In this document: positions 19,690 to 31,089 of the stretch, piece by piece | How the letters are laid out: each line of letters opens with the position of its first letter | Numbering within the stretch: the first letter of the stretch is position 1 | Origin: Apostichopus parvimensis | Lineage: Eukaryota > Echinodermata > Holothuroidea > Aspidochirotida > Stichopodidae | NCBI GenBank assembly: GCA_000934455.1 | Contig: KN886593.1 | Span: 1-38,862, forward strand | Reading direction: 5' to 3' | Length of the DNA: 38,862 nucleotides | Program-made: the position numbers and the translations under genes | The notes under the pieces: generated by a model | What the model was told of the DNA's origin: nothing | Seen by the model: only the letters and a program-made list of their open reading frames with translations | Databases searched by the model: none

Positions 19690-21355
19690 GTTATGTCCCA
19701 ATTGGCAGTGTCCTTTGGGGTGTGAATGTCCCTAAGGGGTGGCAGGAATACCACAGTCAATACTGTATGCTTTGATACCTCTGTAACAATAAAACTAAGG
19801 AAGACTAATTCTCATTGCAAAGTAAACAGGTCTGGAGTTTTAACAAGAACAGTGTATCCAGTATCATGGTCTGTTGTGCACAATGAAAATTGCTTTGACA
19901 TCAGTGGAATGCACTAATATTGGTAAGGACAACACCTCGTGGCTCTCACCCACCCAGTTTATCTTAGTCATGCTTGACACACTGACAATTTTGACAATCA
20001 ACATTGCACTGTCATGTGCAGTCCGTCAAGGCAGTGTTGGATTGAAAGATGAGATTTCGATAAGATTGGCAAACAGAAACTTTTGTGTACAGACAGGAAT
20101 TTTCTGACAAATACAAATGACCACTACATGCAGTCAGTGAAATCAAAATTAGTCAAGTCATTCCCGTAACCAGAATTATTTGACTGATAAATAATGTATT
20201 GGGCCCTTTACTTTCCATTTAAGTCAGACTACTAGCATTAAACAAACACATAAGTTCTGTCGTGAGTTTGGAGGAGTGCTAAGGGAAACTGTCTACAAAT
20301 TTTTAAATACAATTTGATTTGAAATCATTGACCCTCTGCCACAAAAATTTTTTCCCTTTACCCTTCCCTTCCCCACCTTGTCCCTTTCCCCTTCCTTGAT
20401 TTAAGTATATAAATGATTGAGATTTTGTCATTGGCTAATATTTCACAATCCATTGAGTTGTGTGTGTGTGTAAAAGGCACAATATATATCTTGTAATTGA
20501 ATGATGGGCTGTGTACCTGCTCACAGACCTTTGCATGGTATGTATGTCTAGTGATGTAACATGCAGTGTATATGTACATTGCTTCCTCTAACCAAGAGTT
20601 GTGAAACAGACTAAGCTCTGATATTAACCAATGTGTACTCAGTTAAAGCCCCAATTTTACACTCACCAGTAAGCATAGATATTAGTATATCCTTGATACA
20701 GAACTCCAGTAGACTTGACCGTGTGTTTACATACTCTACAATAGGGATATATGCAATAATATTGATATGATGGGCCATGTGCAATGAAATTTGTATCCAC
20801 CATGTAAGGATTTATCTACTCCTATGAAAATGGACAAAGATGAACAAGTTCTACATGCATGTAGCATGTCTATCTGTTGTCTTGGAATATATCCTATCAT
20901 ACCTTCACAAGAAGGCCCTTTGTAACAAAAACCACCCGCAGTGTACATACGCATGTGTTCCTTTGTTTTAAGGTGCAGTGAAATCGCAGAATTATAGTTT
21001 TGAAAGCCTCGCTATCCACAAGTTGCTTACCTGTACTCTACATCATCAACCAATCAGAAGTCTGCTTTTCACTTTCTTCCCATCTGTAAAGCCTCTTATG
21101 GATTTCCCTGCAACAAACAAGGCAACAAAATGTCACAACCAGTCTTTCCCACAGATGAGATGCAAACAAGTTTTTACATTGTTATCAAAGCATATCATCC
21201 TTAATTTGTGTGATGCTTTAATTTGTATGTAAATACTTGTAAGAAATTTCAGAACAGACTTCATCCAGGTCTTGTCGATTGACAGTCTTGAAATTAATGA
21301 AGGATTTTCTGTAGGTCTACGTGTATGTCAGAAGCCTTGGCCTTTGACAAGTAAT
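19690..21355. other. Non-coding region
   Basis: No gene is supported. Short open frames of 60-85 codons on both strands have no bias or splice context. A CT-rich patch lies at 20352-20397 and a (TG)n run near 20458-20470. Confidence 0.35.
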
Positions 21356-21359
21356 AGTG

Positions 21360-22880
21360 ACCAATATGATAGCAGTAGAGGCACCTATGTCATCAGAAGG
21401 AAGCCTAGAGGCACTATATCATGATAAGGAGACCTAGGGGCACTTTATCATGAGAAGGGTGAGGTAGAAGCACTCTGAGGGAGGCCTAGAGGCACTAAAT
21501 CATGAGGAGGCCTAGAGGCACTATATCATGATAAGGAGGCCTAGAGGCACTTTTTCATGAGAAGGGTGAGGTAGAAGCACTCAGAGGGAGGTCTAGGGAC
21601 ACTAAATCATGAAAAGGGAGAGGTAGAAGCACTCTTAGGGAGGCCTAGAGGCACTACATGTCATAAGAAAGGTGAGGTAGAAACACTTCGAGGGAGGTCT
21701 AGGGGCACTAAATCATGAGAAGGGAGGGGTAGAAGCACTCTGAGGGAGGCCTAGGGGGCACGAAACCATGAGAAGGGAGATGTAGATCTAAGTACTCTGA
21801 GGGAGGCCTAGAGGCACTATATCATGAGAAGGGTGAGGTTGAAGCACTCAGAGGGAGGCCTAGGGGCACTATATCATGAGAAGGGTGAGGGAGAAGCACT
21901 CAGAGGGAGGCATAGGGGCACTAAATCATGATAAGGAGGCCTACTGTAGAGGCACTATATCATCAGAAGGGAGAGGTAGAAGCACTCAGAGTGGAGGCCT
22001 AGAGGCACTTTATCATGAGAAATGTGAGAGAGAAGCACTCAGAAGGAGGCCTAGCGGCACTAAATCATGAGAAGGAGGCCTAGAGGCACTAAATTGTGAT
22101 AAGGAGGCCTAGAGGCACTATATCATGAGAAGGGTGAGGTTGAAGCAATCGGAGGGAGGCCTAGGGGCACTAGATCATCAGGAGGGTTAGAGGCACCTAT
22201 ATCCATCAGAATGAAGGTAGGGGCACCTTTCACATCAGAAGGGAGAAGATAGAGGCACCTATGTCATCAGAAGGGAGAGGTAGGGGCTCCTTTATGATCA
22301 GAACAGGAGGTAATAATAATAATAGTTATTTATAACACACGCATATCCTCCCGGACGGGTGCTCAAGGCATGGGAGAGGAAAAGAGAGAAAAAGGAGAAA
22401 GCAAAATGGTATAGTTACCTATATCATTAGAAGGGGGTAGGTACATGCAGTAATCATCAGATAGGGGCAGGGGCAATTGAATTGTCATGATATTGGTTTT
22501 TACAAGAATGGTTCACAAGGAAGTCAGAGAAGCCTTTCAAATATGTAAGTTGTGTAAACATATCCCACGAGTAATATGTGAAGGCGTAATATAAGCAGGT
22601 AGAGGCACCTAGCTATATCATGAGAAGGAGGCCTAGAGGCACTATATCATGAGAAGGAGGCCTAGAGGCACTATATCATGAGAAGGAGGCCTAGAGGCAC
22701 TATATCATGAGAAGGGTGAGGTAGAAGCACTCAGAGGGAGGAAGGGAGAGGTAGAAGCACTCAGAGGGAGGCCTAGAGGCACTAAATCATGAGGAGGGTG
22801 AGGTAGAAGCACTCAGAGAGGGAGGCATAGCACCACTAAATCATGAGGAGGCCTAGAGGCACTATATCATGATTTACATG
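21360..22880 (+). repeat. Large complex minisatellite, GAGGCCTAGAGGCACTATAT family
   Basis: About 1.5 kb in which GGAGGCCTAGAGGCACTA(T/A)ATCATGA recurs dozens of times. It alternates irregularly with a second module, GAAGGGTGAGGTAGAAGCAC TCAGAGGG. Units of about 30 and about 60 bp mix, giving a higher-order pattern. Two interruptions occur: a SINE/LINE-tail-like piece at about 22306-22420, and unique sequence at about 22480-22590. The array ends in a regular run at 22610-22870. It is purine-rich on the plus strand and non-coding. Confidence 0.9.
22306..22420. mobile_element. Retroelement-tail fragment inside the minisatellite
   Basis: An (AAT)n run followed by AGTTATTTATAACACACGCAT and 'gggtgctcaaggcatgggag' resembles the 3' tail of the family-B SINE at 30.7 kb (ATT repeat, TTATTTATATAGCGCATA). 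No tRNA head is present. It is likely an old, truncated insertion. Confidence 0.45.
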
Positions 22881-24072
22881 AGGACATGGTTGCAAATGAG
22901 CTTCTGTTCCTTAACCCTTTACTAAACTAAACTAACAACGCTTGATTTGCTGGAAAATGATGTCAATTGAAGCCTTTTGGTGTGCCACAGTAGATTTCGT
23001 TAGTAGTTCGAGCATCATACTGTTAACCAGTGAAATTTTTCCCAATTGGTTACTGTTGTTTCACTGGATGGGACTCTGTAGCCAGGAATTTGAAGTTGGA
23101 GGGGCACCAACAATTTAAATAGGGGTACCAAAATTCTTGTAAGGTCACTATGTACTCTTGTTCTGTGACTTGTGAAGATTTGTAAGTTACATGGTGCTCA
23201 GTTGGGGTACAACCACTATTTAGAGGCATTTCCCCCTGTGTCCAGTCCTCACTATTTAGAAGCATGTCCTTTGCCCAGGCCTCACTATTTATACAGGCAT
23301 GTCCCCTGTGCCCAGGACTGTGCCCAGGCCTCACTGTTTAAAGGCATTGAAGACTCGCCCCAAACCGCATGTGGCCTGTTGCTTGCAAGTGACGTTTTGT
23401 TCGTGTCACCTCAAAATGCAGACAGTAATGAAACGTGATACCTTAATTGTTATCTTTAGCTGGACCTGAGATGTCCATCGCTGATATCGTTTGTATACTG
23501 TACTGTGGGTAATGACCGCAGCTGTATGTACTGACTGTACACTATTGTCTAATTACCGACGGTAGCAAGCTGTGTGTGTATTTTCTAGGATCGATGGTGG
23601 TGTCTAACACTTCTGTTACACCTCATCCGTAACTAAGTCAAATTACTGGCATTAGACGTTTCTTTTTGCGCGAGTCTTCACACCCTTTAATGGGTAGATT
23701 GTACAGAATACAGATCTTGTCCTGGGTCTTGGTTGAATATTAGGCTATGAAGCCTATATTTACTACTTCGATACCTTCAAGAAGATCAATTGAAACTTCC
23801 TTTCATGTGACATAATCTCAATATGTCTACATATTCAGATATTGTAAAGCCTGATATTATTTTTTTTAAGTAGTTAGTGGTTTGTTTGGATCACATCCAA
23901 TCACAGGTGGAGAAGAGAAATTTGCATCGAAAAAGGACAGCTAGCATCTGAAAACTCATTGCTCTTGAAGCATTAGAACAGGTTGTGTAGATCATATGAA
24001 GTATGAAAACTTAAGCACAGCCCAGAGGTGCTTTACAATCTTGGGAATATATGTAGGTTAGCTCTTATGGAC
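22881..24072. other. Non-coding region with a small 40-bp tandem repeat
   Basis: At 23211-23347 about four units of CCTCACTATTTAGAGGCATG plus a (C)CCCTGTGCCCAGG link are readable. The remainder, including a less AT-rich part at 23450-23660, shows no supported gene. Confidence 0.45.
23211..23347 (+). repeat. Short tandem repeat, about 35-45 bp unit, 4 copies
   Basis: Units share CACTATTTAGAAGCATGTCC and TGCCCAGGCCT with small length changes. One unit has an internal duplication of the 'tgcccagg' link. Confidence 0.65.
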
Positions 24073-24322
24073 TTAAAGGTATACTGTATTGGTCCCATAT
24101 ATGCTACATATTCAAAGATGGTCACCTTTGGTCAATGTTTTTAAACTGTTTTCATTCCAACCTTCAAGGAAAGTTTCCTCATCGGGACATTCGGTCATCT
24201 TGTGTGTTCCTTAAAAATGTCTGAGAACAATTTGGAGAGTAAAGACCTCAAGGAAAGTACTTTTTGAAAACTTCTAGCAATTATGGCGTGTTATAATTTG
24301 GGGCCTACACTGACTATCTTAA
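24073..24322. mobile_element. TTAA-flanked MITE (piggyBac-like), copy 2
   Basis: Diverged copy of the element at 14409-14664. The same landmarks occur in the same order: TTAAAGGTATACTGTATTGG, 'gggacattcggtcatcttgtgtgttc', 'gaacaatttggagagtaaagacc', 'ggaaagtactttttgaaaacttctagcaatta'. TTAA is present at both ends, but the right inverted repeat has decayed. Confidence 0.7.
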
Positions 24323-24809
24323 TATAGGAGCTCAACATAGTGAAAGTAAATATATTACATACTACTACAGGACATCTCACCTTGTTAAAATTTAAAAAAA
24401 TATTTTACTATAAGTGAAGTAAAGAGAGAGTCAAAGTTACAGGTAAGACCATACTGAATGCAGGAGAAACATATGATAAAATTGCAGTATAATACGATGA
24501 TATTGCAAATAGTAAATATGTACAGAAATCTCTTATAGTCAAAGATAAGAGGTTTGCAAGTATTTAGTGACTTTTTAAGTAGCATGTAATTGTTAATTTG
24601 ATGGACAAATCCTGAGAAAACAAGATGGAAATGTTGGCTAAGTTTTGATAACCGAAAGCCAACAAACTCTACCTGTAACTCACACGTGTATCAGTTTATG
24701 AATACTCGTGCATCAGTTGGGACAAATATGTCTGATGGCAGCATGCACAATGCATGAAGAGTAAATAAAAAGTGATTCCAATAGTTGCAGCTGGTTGTCA
24801 CCAAGCTTC
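24323..24809. other. Non-coding region
   Basis: AT-rich; no feature supported. Confidence 0.3.
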
Positions 24810-24810
24810 A

Positions 24811-25037
24811 ATCAACTAAAACTTATGTGGAATTTGAAGACAGTGTTTATACCTTGAACGAGTAGATTTAACCAACTAAACTTATGTGGAATTTTAAGGA
24901 AATGTTTATAACTTGAACCAGTGGATTTAATCAATTAAACTTATGTATAATTTGAAGACAATGTTTATACCTTGAACCAGTGGATTCAATCAATTAAACT
25001 TATATAATTTGAAGAAAATGTTTATAACTTGAATGAG
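24811..25037 (+). repeat. 60-bp tandem repeat, 4 units
   Basis: The phrase (A/C)(A/C)AACTAAACTTATGTGGAAT recurs at 24811, 24871, 24931 and 24990, a 60-bp period. Each unit continues TTGAAGACAATGTTTATA then CTTGAACCAGTGGATT. The last unit is partial and slightly shorter. Confidence 0.85.
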
Positions 25038-27799
25038 AGGATAATGTGTGAGTGTGTGTGGAAGGGGGTGGGAGGGTGGTGGGAGAGGGAGGGGTTGCAA
25101 GTTTCATTGGGGAGGATTCCTGTACTGTAGCCCTACGTGATCTGACTGGAACACTCCTGAGTAATTGGTATAATCTAAGATATTTAGTTAAAGCCATATA
25201 TCAGTCCTAATTTAAGTATAGGCTTAGATATATAGCAACTTAGTCTGGCATTTTTGGAGACTTGAGAAATAATAAAAAAACTGAAGACAATAGAAAAAAA
25301 AATTAAAAACACTACAGGAATAACTTATTACAGCTCAAGGAGACATTTAACAAATTATAAAATTACTATTATTGTTATTCTGTGTTCTTGTTCTAAAATG
25401 ATTGTTCCTTTTAACATAATTAATTGCAAATTTAAATTGATAAAAGAATTCCATCAACACTTTTATTGCCGGCCTTTTAGTCTGGTTAATATAGTTTTTG
25501 AAATGTAAAGTTAAAATAGTTGTATGCATGACTACCATTTCCCCAAAACCAAAGAAAATATCTCATTTTGTAAATAGGAAGCAAGAGTATTGATGTTCTG
25601 CACATAGTCATATTCTATGTGCAAAAATAAGCTAGATAAATGTAGGAATGGTCAGTCACTATCAGCTACAGTCCGCAGTTTACTGCCACTCTCAAAGCGT
25701 TATTCCCACGTTAAGACATTTACTTGCATGCCTAAACTTAACACAGTGTGCCAATACATATATGGAAAGAAGTCTGTCAGAGCCGCTTCCAGAAAGGTTA
25801 ATTTTGAAACTAATTACAGTAAGCAAGCTAAACTAAAGGGCCCCTAATGGTCACCCTTAAAGAAGGATTGGAGGTCTTAATCCTAATATTTCAGTAAAGC
25901 TCAGAGAACTTTTTCTGTGATTGATGGGCCATCACTACATAGCTTCTTCCTCTGACCTACTAATTAGATTAATGACATAATGTTGCAGATGATGATGTGT
26001 CATTAGGTATAAAAACAAATTAATTTCCATGAATATTCACGACAGTATGGAAACCTCTAGAAATACATTTGCTAAAACATAATTATTGTTACAACTGGAC
26101 TTTTAAGATTTCAGTATACATTCAAGCTGATTATTGGAATTATTCTCCACATTATTGCGCCGGGATTAATATTTCTTACCTTATATACTTTCCTACGTAT
26201 CAAACTTCTTCCAGTATCGCCCGAAGATCTTGTATTCACTTTGTTTTCATTTTGCCTCTCTGGTCACCACAAGAAATACTTGACTGCATCAAGTAATTAA
26301 TACCACCTGGCACCAAAAATTTGCCTCTGAGGTTCCTCTGCACAAGTGGACCTCTCTCTTCCTTTCCTTTGCAAGACACAGAGGAAGGTAGTGCTCATAA
26401 TCTCTCTGCCTGGAGAAAGTGATGATGGTGACCTTTTGACCCATCACTTCCTGGGCTAACATGAAACATGATCAAACAATGTCATTTGTTACTAGCAGAC
26501 AGTACCCACATCATGGTTCTGGAAAATGGAAGTTTCCAAGAATATTGCTTCCTATATCCAGAATGTTTCTGTCAAGAATGAATCAATATATTTTAGTGGA
26601 ATACCTGTAGAATCTTCCACTCTGGCTAAATTAATTGGAAGTCCCCTGCATCAACCTAGACTGAGGTAGTTTTCTTGGAAGAGATTGTTATAAATAACTC
26701 CTATATACACTTGGCCTGCCAAGGTTACTGATTGGGGGAATAATAAAGTGAGCATGCCTATTTTATCGGTAGGAATCTTTTTCTTTTTTTATTCTCGTTT
26801 CTGTGTTTTCATAGTTTCATGATTAGCGAATTCTAGGAAAAATGACAGACTTCTCTTTGATTAGTCTTTTGACCCTCTTTGGGTCTTGTAAGCAGACAAT
26901 GCAGTTGATCTAAAATGAATTGCCAGTGGTATTACTTTGCAACAGTGTACACACCGAGCGCTAAGGTAAACAAGTGGATTCTAGGAATTGGGTAGTCATG
27001 TGTACAAGTTGTACAATGTACATTGTAGGTTGTTTAACCACATATGTGGTGTACAGTACAGCTTACATACCTGAGTACTATGATGGACTTGGACTTCTTT
27101 CCATTGGTTGGAAAATTCCTAGTTGTTTTAGTAACAAGACTGTTCGGAAATTACGACTTAAGTTTGACCTCGACAATGACATATCAGCGAAGGTTCAGTC
27201 GTACAGAAATGTTTCCTTAAACTTCCCAACTTTATATCGGGATGATGCATTTTAGTTGCAAAGAGTCGGAGGCGTAATCAAACACAATTCGAAACAAATT
27301 TTGAGGTAGATCTTGCTTGAACTTTAGGACATTGAAAGGAAGTGACGTTGAGGAACCTGTTTGTCGCTTTTGAAATTATAAAAAGATGATTTAGCCAGAA
27401 CTGTGAAAAGTCTTTATCACTCCACTGCAATCACAGAACAAAGAAATGGTTTGGAATTTAAGAATTCTCCTTAGCAACGTGGTCATTATTTCTTGATACT
27501 AAGTACCTACAAACTTTCCCTAGCTTATTCTTTGGATTGCACCAATGAATTTGATCCTGCAAACGAAACAGTTTGCAACAAACATTGTCGTCTAAATTAC
27601 GGTTATAGTAAACTTTAGACAGAATTATGCAATTGTCAAGCTAAAGCTGGATTTTCCATTGTTGGATATATTGTAGCTATGATAATTTTGTTCCAGCTGA
27701 TTTTTATATTGTATGTGTTTGTAACATTTATACATGATATTAGATAACCCTCATTTTAAAGTAAGGAATCTATTCGTTTTGGAGTATTTGTTGGGTTAG
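25038..27799. other. Non-coding region
   Basis: About 2.8 kb without a supported gene. A GT/GGGA-rich patch lies at 25043-25095. A less repetitive segment (26330-26660) holds a TGACCTTTTGACCC and CACTTCCTG cluster, which may be regulatory. A 93-codon plus-strand frame at 26974-27255 has no splice or homology support that I can see. Confidence 0.35.
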
Positions 27800-28015
27800 G
27801 ATTAGGGCCTTAGGTAGGCAACTAACCTTTACGGTCAAGTTGGCAGGTGTGCTTAGGGTTAGGCTTGTGCTTAGGGTTGTGCTTAGGGTAGGCTGTGCTT
27901 AGGGTTGTGCTTAGGCTTAGGTAGGCAGATAACCTTTACAGTCAAGTTGGCAGGTGTGCTTAGGGTTAGGGCCTTACAGGGAAGCCAGTAACAGTTACAG
28001 TCAAGTTGGCAAGTA
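27800..28015 (+). repeat. Tandem repeat of GGTAGGCA...GTGCTTAGGGTTAGG type
   Basis: A unit of GGTAGGCAGATAACCTTTAC, AGTCAAGTTGGCAGG and TGTGCTTAGGGTTAGGGCC occurs two to three times. Inside it is a shorter expansion of GTGCTTAGGGTT. The TTAGGG words come from this unit and are not a telomere array. Confidence 0.7.
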
Positions 28016-28129
28016 TGTGTGTGTGTCTACTGATGTTGCTTGTAAACACAATAACAAAAAGTATGTGATGACTGAACTTGAGATTTGGTGCTGCATTTGT
28101 CTTAGTGAGTACAAGAAGGCTATTAATGA

Positions 28130-28700
28130 CAATGGTGGAGATTAAAGGTCATTTGAGGTCAATAGAACACAAAGCCTGAAAACCTGATAAACATGATAAC
28201 TGAAGAAGGTATGTATAACTCTCCCTTGATGAGTGCAAGTAGTCTATTGAATATGGTGGAGGTAAAAGATCATTTGAAATCAACATAAGAGAATTTCATT
28301 CTTGTACACATGTTAACCAGATCTGAAAGCCAATGTTGGATGAACTTGTATACTTGGTATGTGAAAGCACTTAATACTGCATACAAGAACCAGGCCTATT
28401 GTAATTTTTGGTGGCCAAGATATTGTTTGAAGTCAGCAGAGATCAAAATATGAAAACCTTATAGATATGATAAGTCAAAAATTGAAGCTTGGATGATGTT
28501 CATATACATATATGTAACCATCTCAGTGATATTAACAAAGGCCAAGTCATGTTATGTAGGTGTCAAAGGTCATCTTAGGTCAGTATAGGTCACATTTTAA
28601 TTCCTTACAAACACAAAAGCTTCAATATGACTTGAATTAATGAATGAATACTACGCTATAGGAGCCACCTTATAATGAGTACAAGTCTACAAGAATTGTG
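28130..28700 (+). repeat. AGGTCA-containing repeat array (about 150-170 bp units), copy 2
   Basis: About three to four diverged units share AAAGGTCATTTGAGGTCAA, 'ctgaaaacct', 'gataactcaaaa' and 'gcttggatgaacttgtatacttggtatgtg'. The half-site AGGTCA occurs at 28146, 28156, 28567, 28577 and 28587 with four-base spacers inside each group. The same family occurs at 4.5-5.0 kb and 36.5-37.0 kb. Confidence 0.7.
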
Positions 28701-30454
28701 TTATTTCAACAGAAATTGTAGTAAAAACAACCGGCTGGGTCCACTGTCTCTTAGTATTGGAGCAACCATATCTAGCATTCTGATGGGAAATTACACAAAC
28801 CTACAGCTATAACATTGAGTCTTTCTGGTTTGTTGAAAGTCATCCTATATGTCATGAATGCAAAGTTTTGTAAATCCTTGTTCCTGATGTGTTCTAACTT
28901 CGATCCTATTATCCCTTAGAAGTGTTTGAAAAGATTCTTGTGACCTTCATTCAAGAAATACTCCAGAACAAAAAGTTTTTCTGCAGTGAATAACATTGTC
29001 CATTCTAATATGATATTTGGGTGCAGGCATTGCAAGTAATTTGTTTACAAGTGTTAGTTGTCTCAAATTTGTAGTATGTACAGTAACTAACAAGAGATTT
29101 ATAAGTTCTTATGTTGTAATTAGATATGATTATGATTACGAAATGAACCGTCAGTTGTATATGTATCCCCATTTTACCAATCATCAAATTAATTAAGGAA
29201 CTTAACTTTATGGACTCTATACATAAAGTGTTGTTTCAATTATTACCAAAACAAAAGTGTATGTAATAGTTCAGGTTACATATTTACTGGCTTAGTGGCC
29301 AAATAGTGGTGGCTACATTATCTGATCATATGACAAAACTTTTCTTGAAATGTATCATCGTAAAAAACATGCCATTTTACATTTTTAAGGGATTGATTAA
29401 AAAGGTTAGCTAACCTTTTTTCCTGTCACAAAATTCAGTAAAGGGCAAAAAAGGTCTGCTGAACTAGTACCGCTGCTACTTGGCTTTTGTCCTTTGTAAT
29501 CAAACAGGATTGTTTATCTACCCTTCTTTGGCAAATCTGTTTACACAATACAGCAAAGAGTGGCACACGTAGTTTGGGGCAAGATTACACAATGGTTTGA
29601 CGACGTGACAAGGTTCTTAAATCATGTGAGTCAGAGAGACTCCTCTAAAAAGGTCGCCATACCTTTCTATCCAACAAAACTGCAGAATGGAAAGAGACTT
29701 GTACCATATATGTTTAAGCAAAACATAGAGGGATATGATTTTAAGTTAATGACAATTAAAAATTAATTAGTAAGATATTTTTAAAGAATACACAATATGC
29801 TTTCTTCAGAACTTGCATTGATACATAGCACAGGGAAATCCTGCTGTATACAAACCATTCTGTCTTCACTTTCCAAACACTCAATTTTTCTGAGTGTTGG
29901 GATTGGGTGGGGTGGGGGGGCTGGGTGGTTAGGGAGGGACAGATCACCAAAGTTGTCTACAGTAAACTTAATTCTGATCACTATGTTTGGTGCAGAGTGA
30001 TACGCAAGGGAACAAACTTATGCCCTGGAAAGTTTGAGGAGGGGGGGAGGGGAATTATGGAATGATGCAAGGGAGGATTGGTGGCAAATATGGTAAGATT
30101 CACCATTGACCTGGTTTTATTATTTTCGTTCGACTACATGGCATTCGGTATCAGTACTTAACATTCTGCCTTCAGAAGGTCATTCATAAGTTATGACGTT
30201 GATTTGCTTGACATAATTGCATTTTGTTTTTACAAATTATTGTAATAACAAATTTTTAATTTATCCTCTGTGAGTGAAATGGTGGACACTAGACGATACA
30301 GCGACCTGCTTTTCTGGTCTCGTACATACTCTCTATAAGCAGTACTTTGTTTTTGTTACCCAGGATTAACTGTTTTATATGCAAAATCACAATGAGGAGA
30401 AGGTGTCATGCAATTAACACATATCCTCTTGTGGCCATCATCATCTATGAATAA
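28701..30454. other. Non-coding region
   Basis: No gene is supported. It contains a perfect 22-bp palindrome at 29399-29420 and G-rich patches at 29906-29937 and 30037-30052. A 68-codon frame at 29560-29766 is not distinguishable from chance. Confidence 0.35.
29399..29420. repeat. Perfect 22-bp palindrome
   Basis: The central 20 bases are AAAAGGTTAGCTAACCTTTT, extended by one A and one T. There is no spacer, so it is a symmetrical site for a dimeric DNA-binding protein or a cruciform rather than a hairpin terminator. No gene lies next to it. Confidence 0.8.
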
Positions 30455-30693
30455 TAAAGTACAGTTTAAAAGAGTACATTTTGGTCACTCCTACTTTCAA
30501 TATATGTTAATGATATGTATTCAGCTGTTTCTTGTAAAGTTGGTCCTATATGCCGATGATTCTGCCTTATAAGTGTAAAGGGAAATAATACTAGTATTTT
30601 TTAAACTGCTCTTGAGTATGGAACTCAAAGAATCTAAAACTGTTGGTTAATTGACAACAAACTATTTTTACATTTAGGGAAAACTGAATCCAT
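30455..30693 (+). pseudogene. Non-LTR retrotransposon reverse transcriptase fragment (5' part, YADD box)
   Basis: Conceptual translation, allowing one frameshift, gives YVNDMYSAVSCK and then LVLYADDSAL, the catalytic region of a LINE reverse transcriptase. The YADD codons are 30549-30560. The text continues with WLIDNKLFLHLGKTES (30646-30690), the segment that follows YADD in this class. Stops and frameshifts show it is dead. The family is probably CR1/Jockey-like. A SINE interrupts the gene right after ...KTESILF. Confidence 0.8.
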
Positions 30694-31089
30694 ACTATTT
30701 ATTATTATTATTATTATTACCCCGTTATTTATATAGCGCATAATCCAGAAGTTCTATGCGCTTTACAAACTTAACCCTGGTCATTGGTAACTTGTCACAC
30801 CTACACACCAAAGTGTGCACAATTCAAACAATCTCTCCTGAGGCACCACAGTGCACCACAGCCACGTGTCCTTTGGGGGACTTCCCATAGTGTGCAGCCA
30901 CAAACCGGTGCACGCAACTATATTTACAAGTCACCTCGCAAGTCCCCATTTATACACCTGGGTGAAGAGAGGCAATGGAGAGGAAAGTGCCTTGCCCAAG
31001 GACACAACGCAATGATCTGGCCAGGGCTCGAACCTGTAATCCTTAGATCATCACAAGTCCACTGCCTTAACCACTTGACCACAACGCCC
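30694..31089 (-). mobile_element. tRNA-derived SINE (family B), copy 2, inserted in a LINE
   Basis: Minus strand. The head at the right end reads GGGCGTTGTGGTCAAGTGGT, then GGTTCGAGCCCTGGCC (tRNA-like A and B boxes). Its tail at the left end is an (AAT)n run, here (ATT)n at 30694-30718, preceded on that strand by TATGCGCTATATAAATAA. It splits a LINE reading frame. CTATTT at the left and CTCATTT at the right are the likely decayed target duplication. This is the fuller of the two family-B copies. Confidence 0.88.

Noticed and set aside
21360..22880. CRISPR-like array of repeats and spacers
   Set aside because: Spacers are themselves repeats of the same family, lengths are irregular and the genome is clearly animal. 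It is a minisatellite.
26974..27255. 93-codon plus-strand open frame
   Set aside because: The N-terminal residues look vaguely membrane-like, but there is no promoter, splice or domain support. Kept as non-coding.
27800..28015. TTAGGG words suggesting an interstitial telomere
   Set aside because: TTAGGG occurs only as part of longer units (GTGCTTAGGGTTAGG with GTCAAGTTGGCAGG) and never as a consecutive hexamer run, so it is an ordinary tandem repeat.
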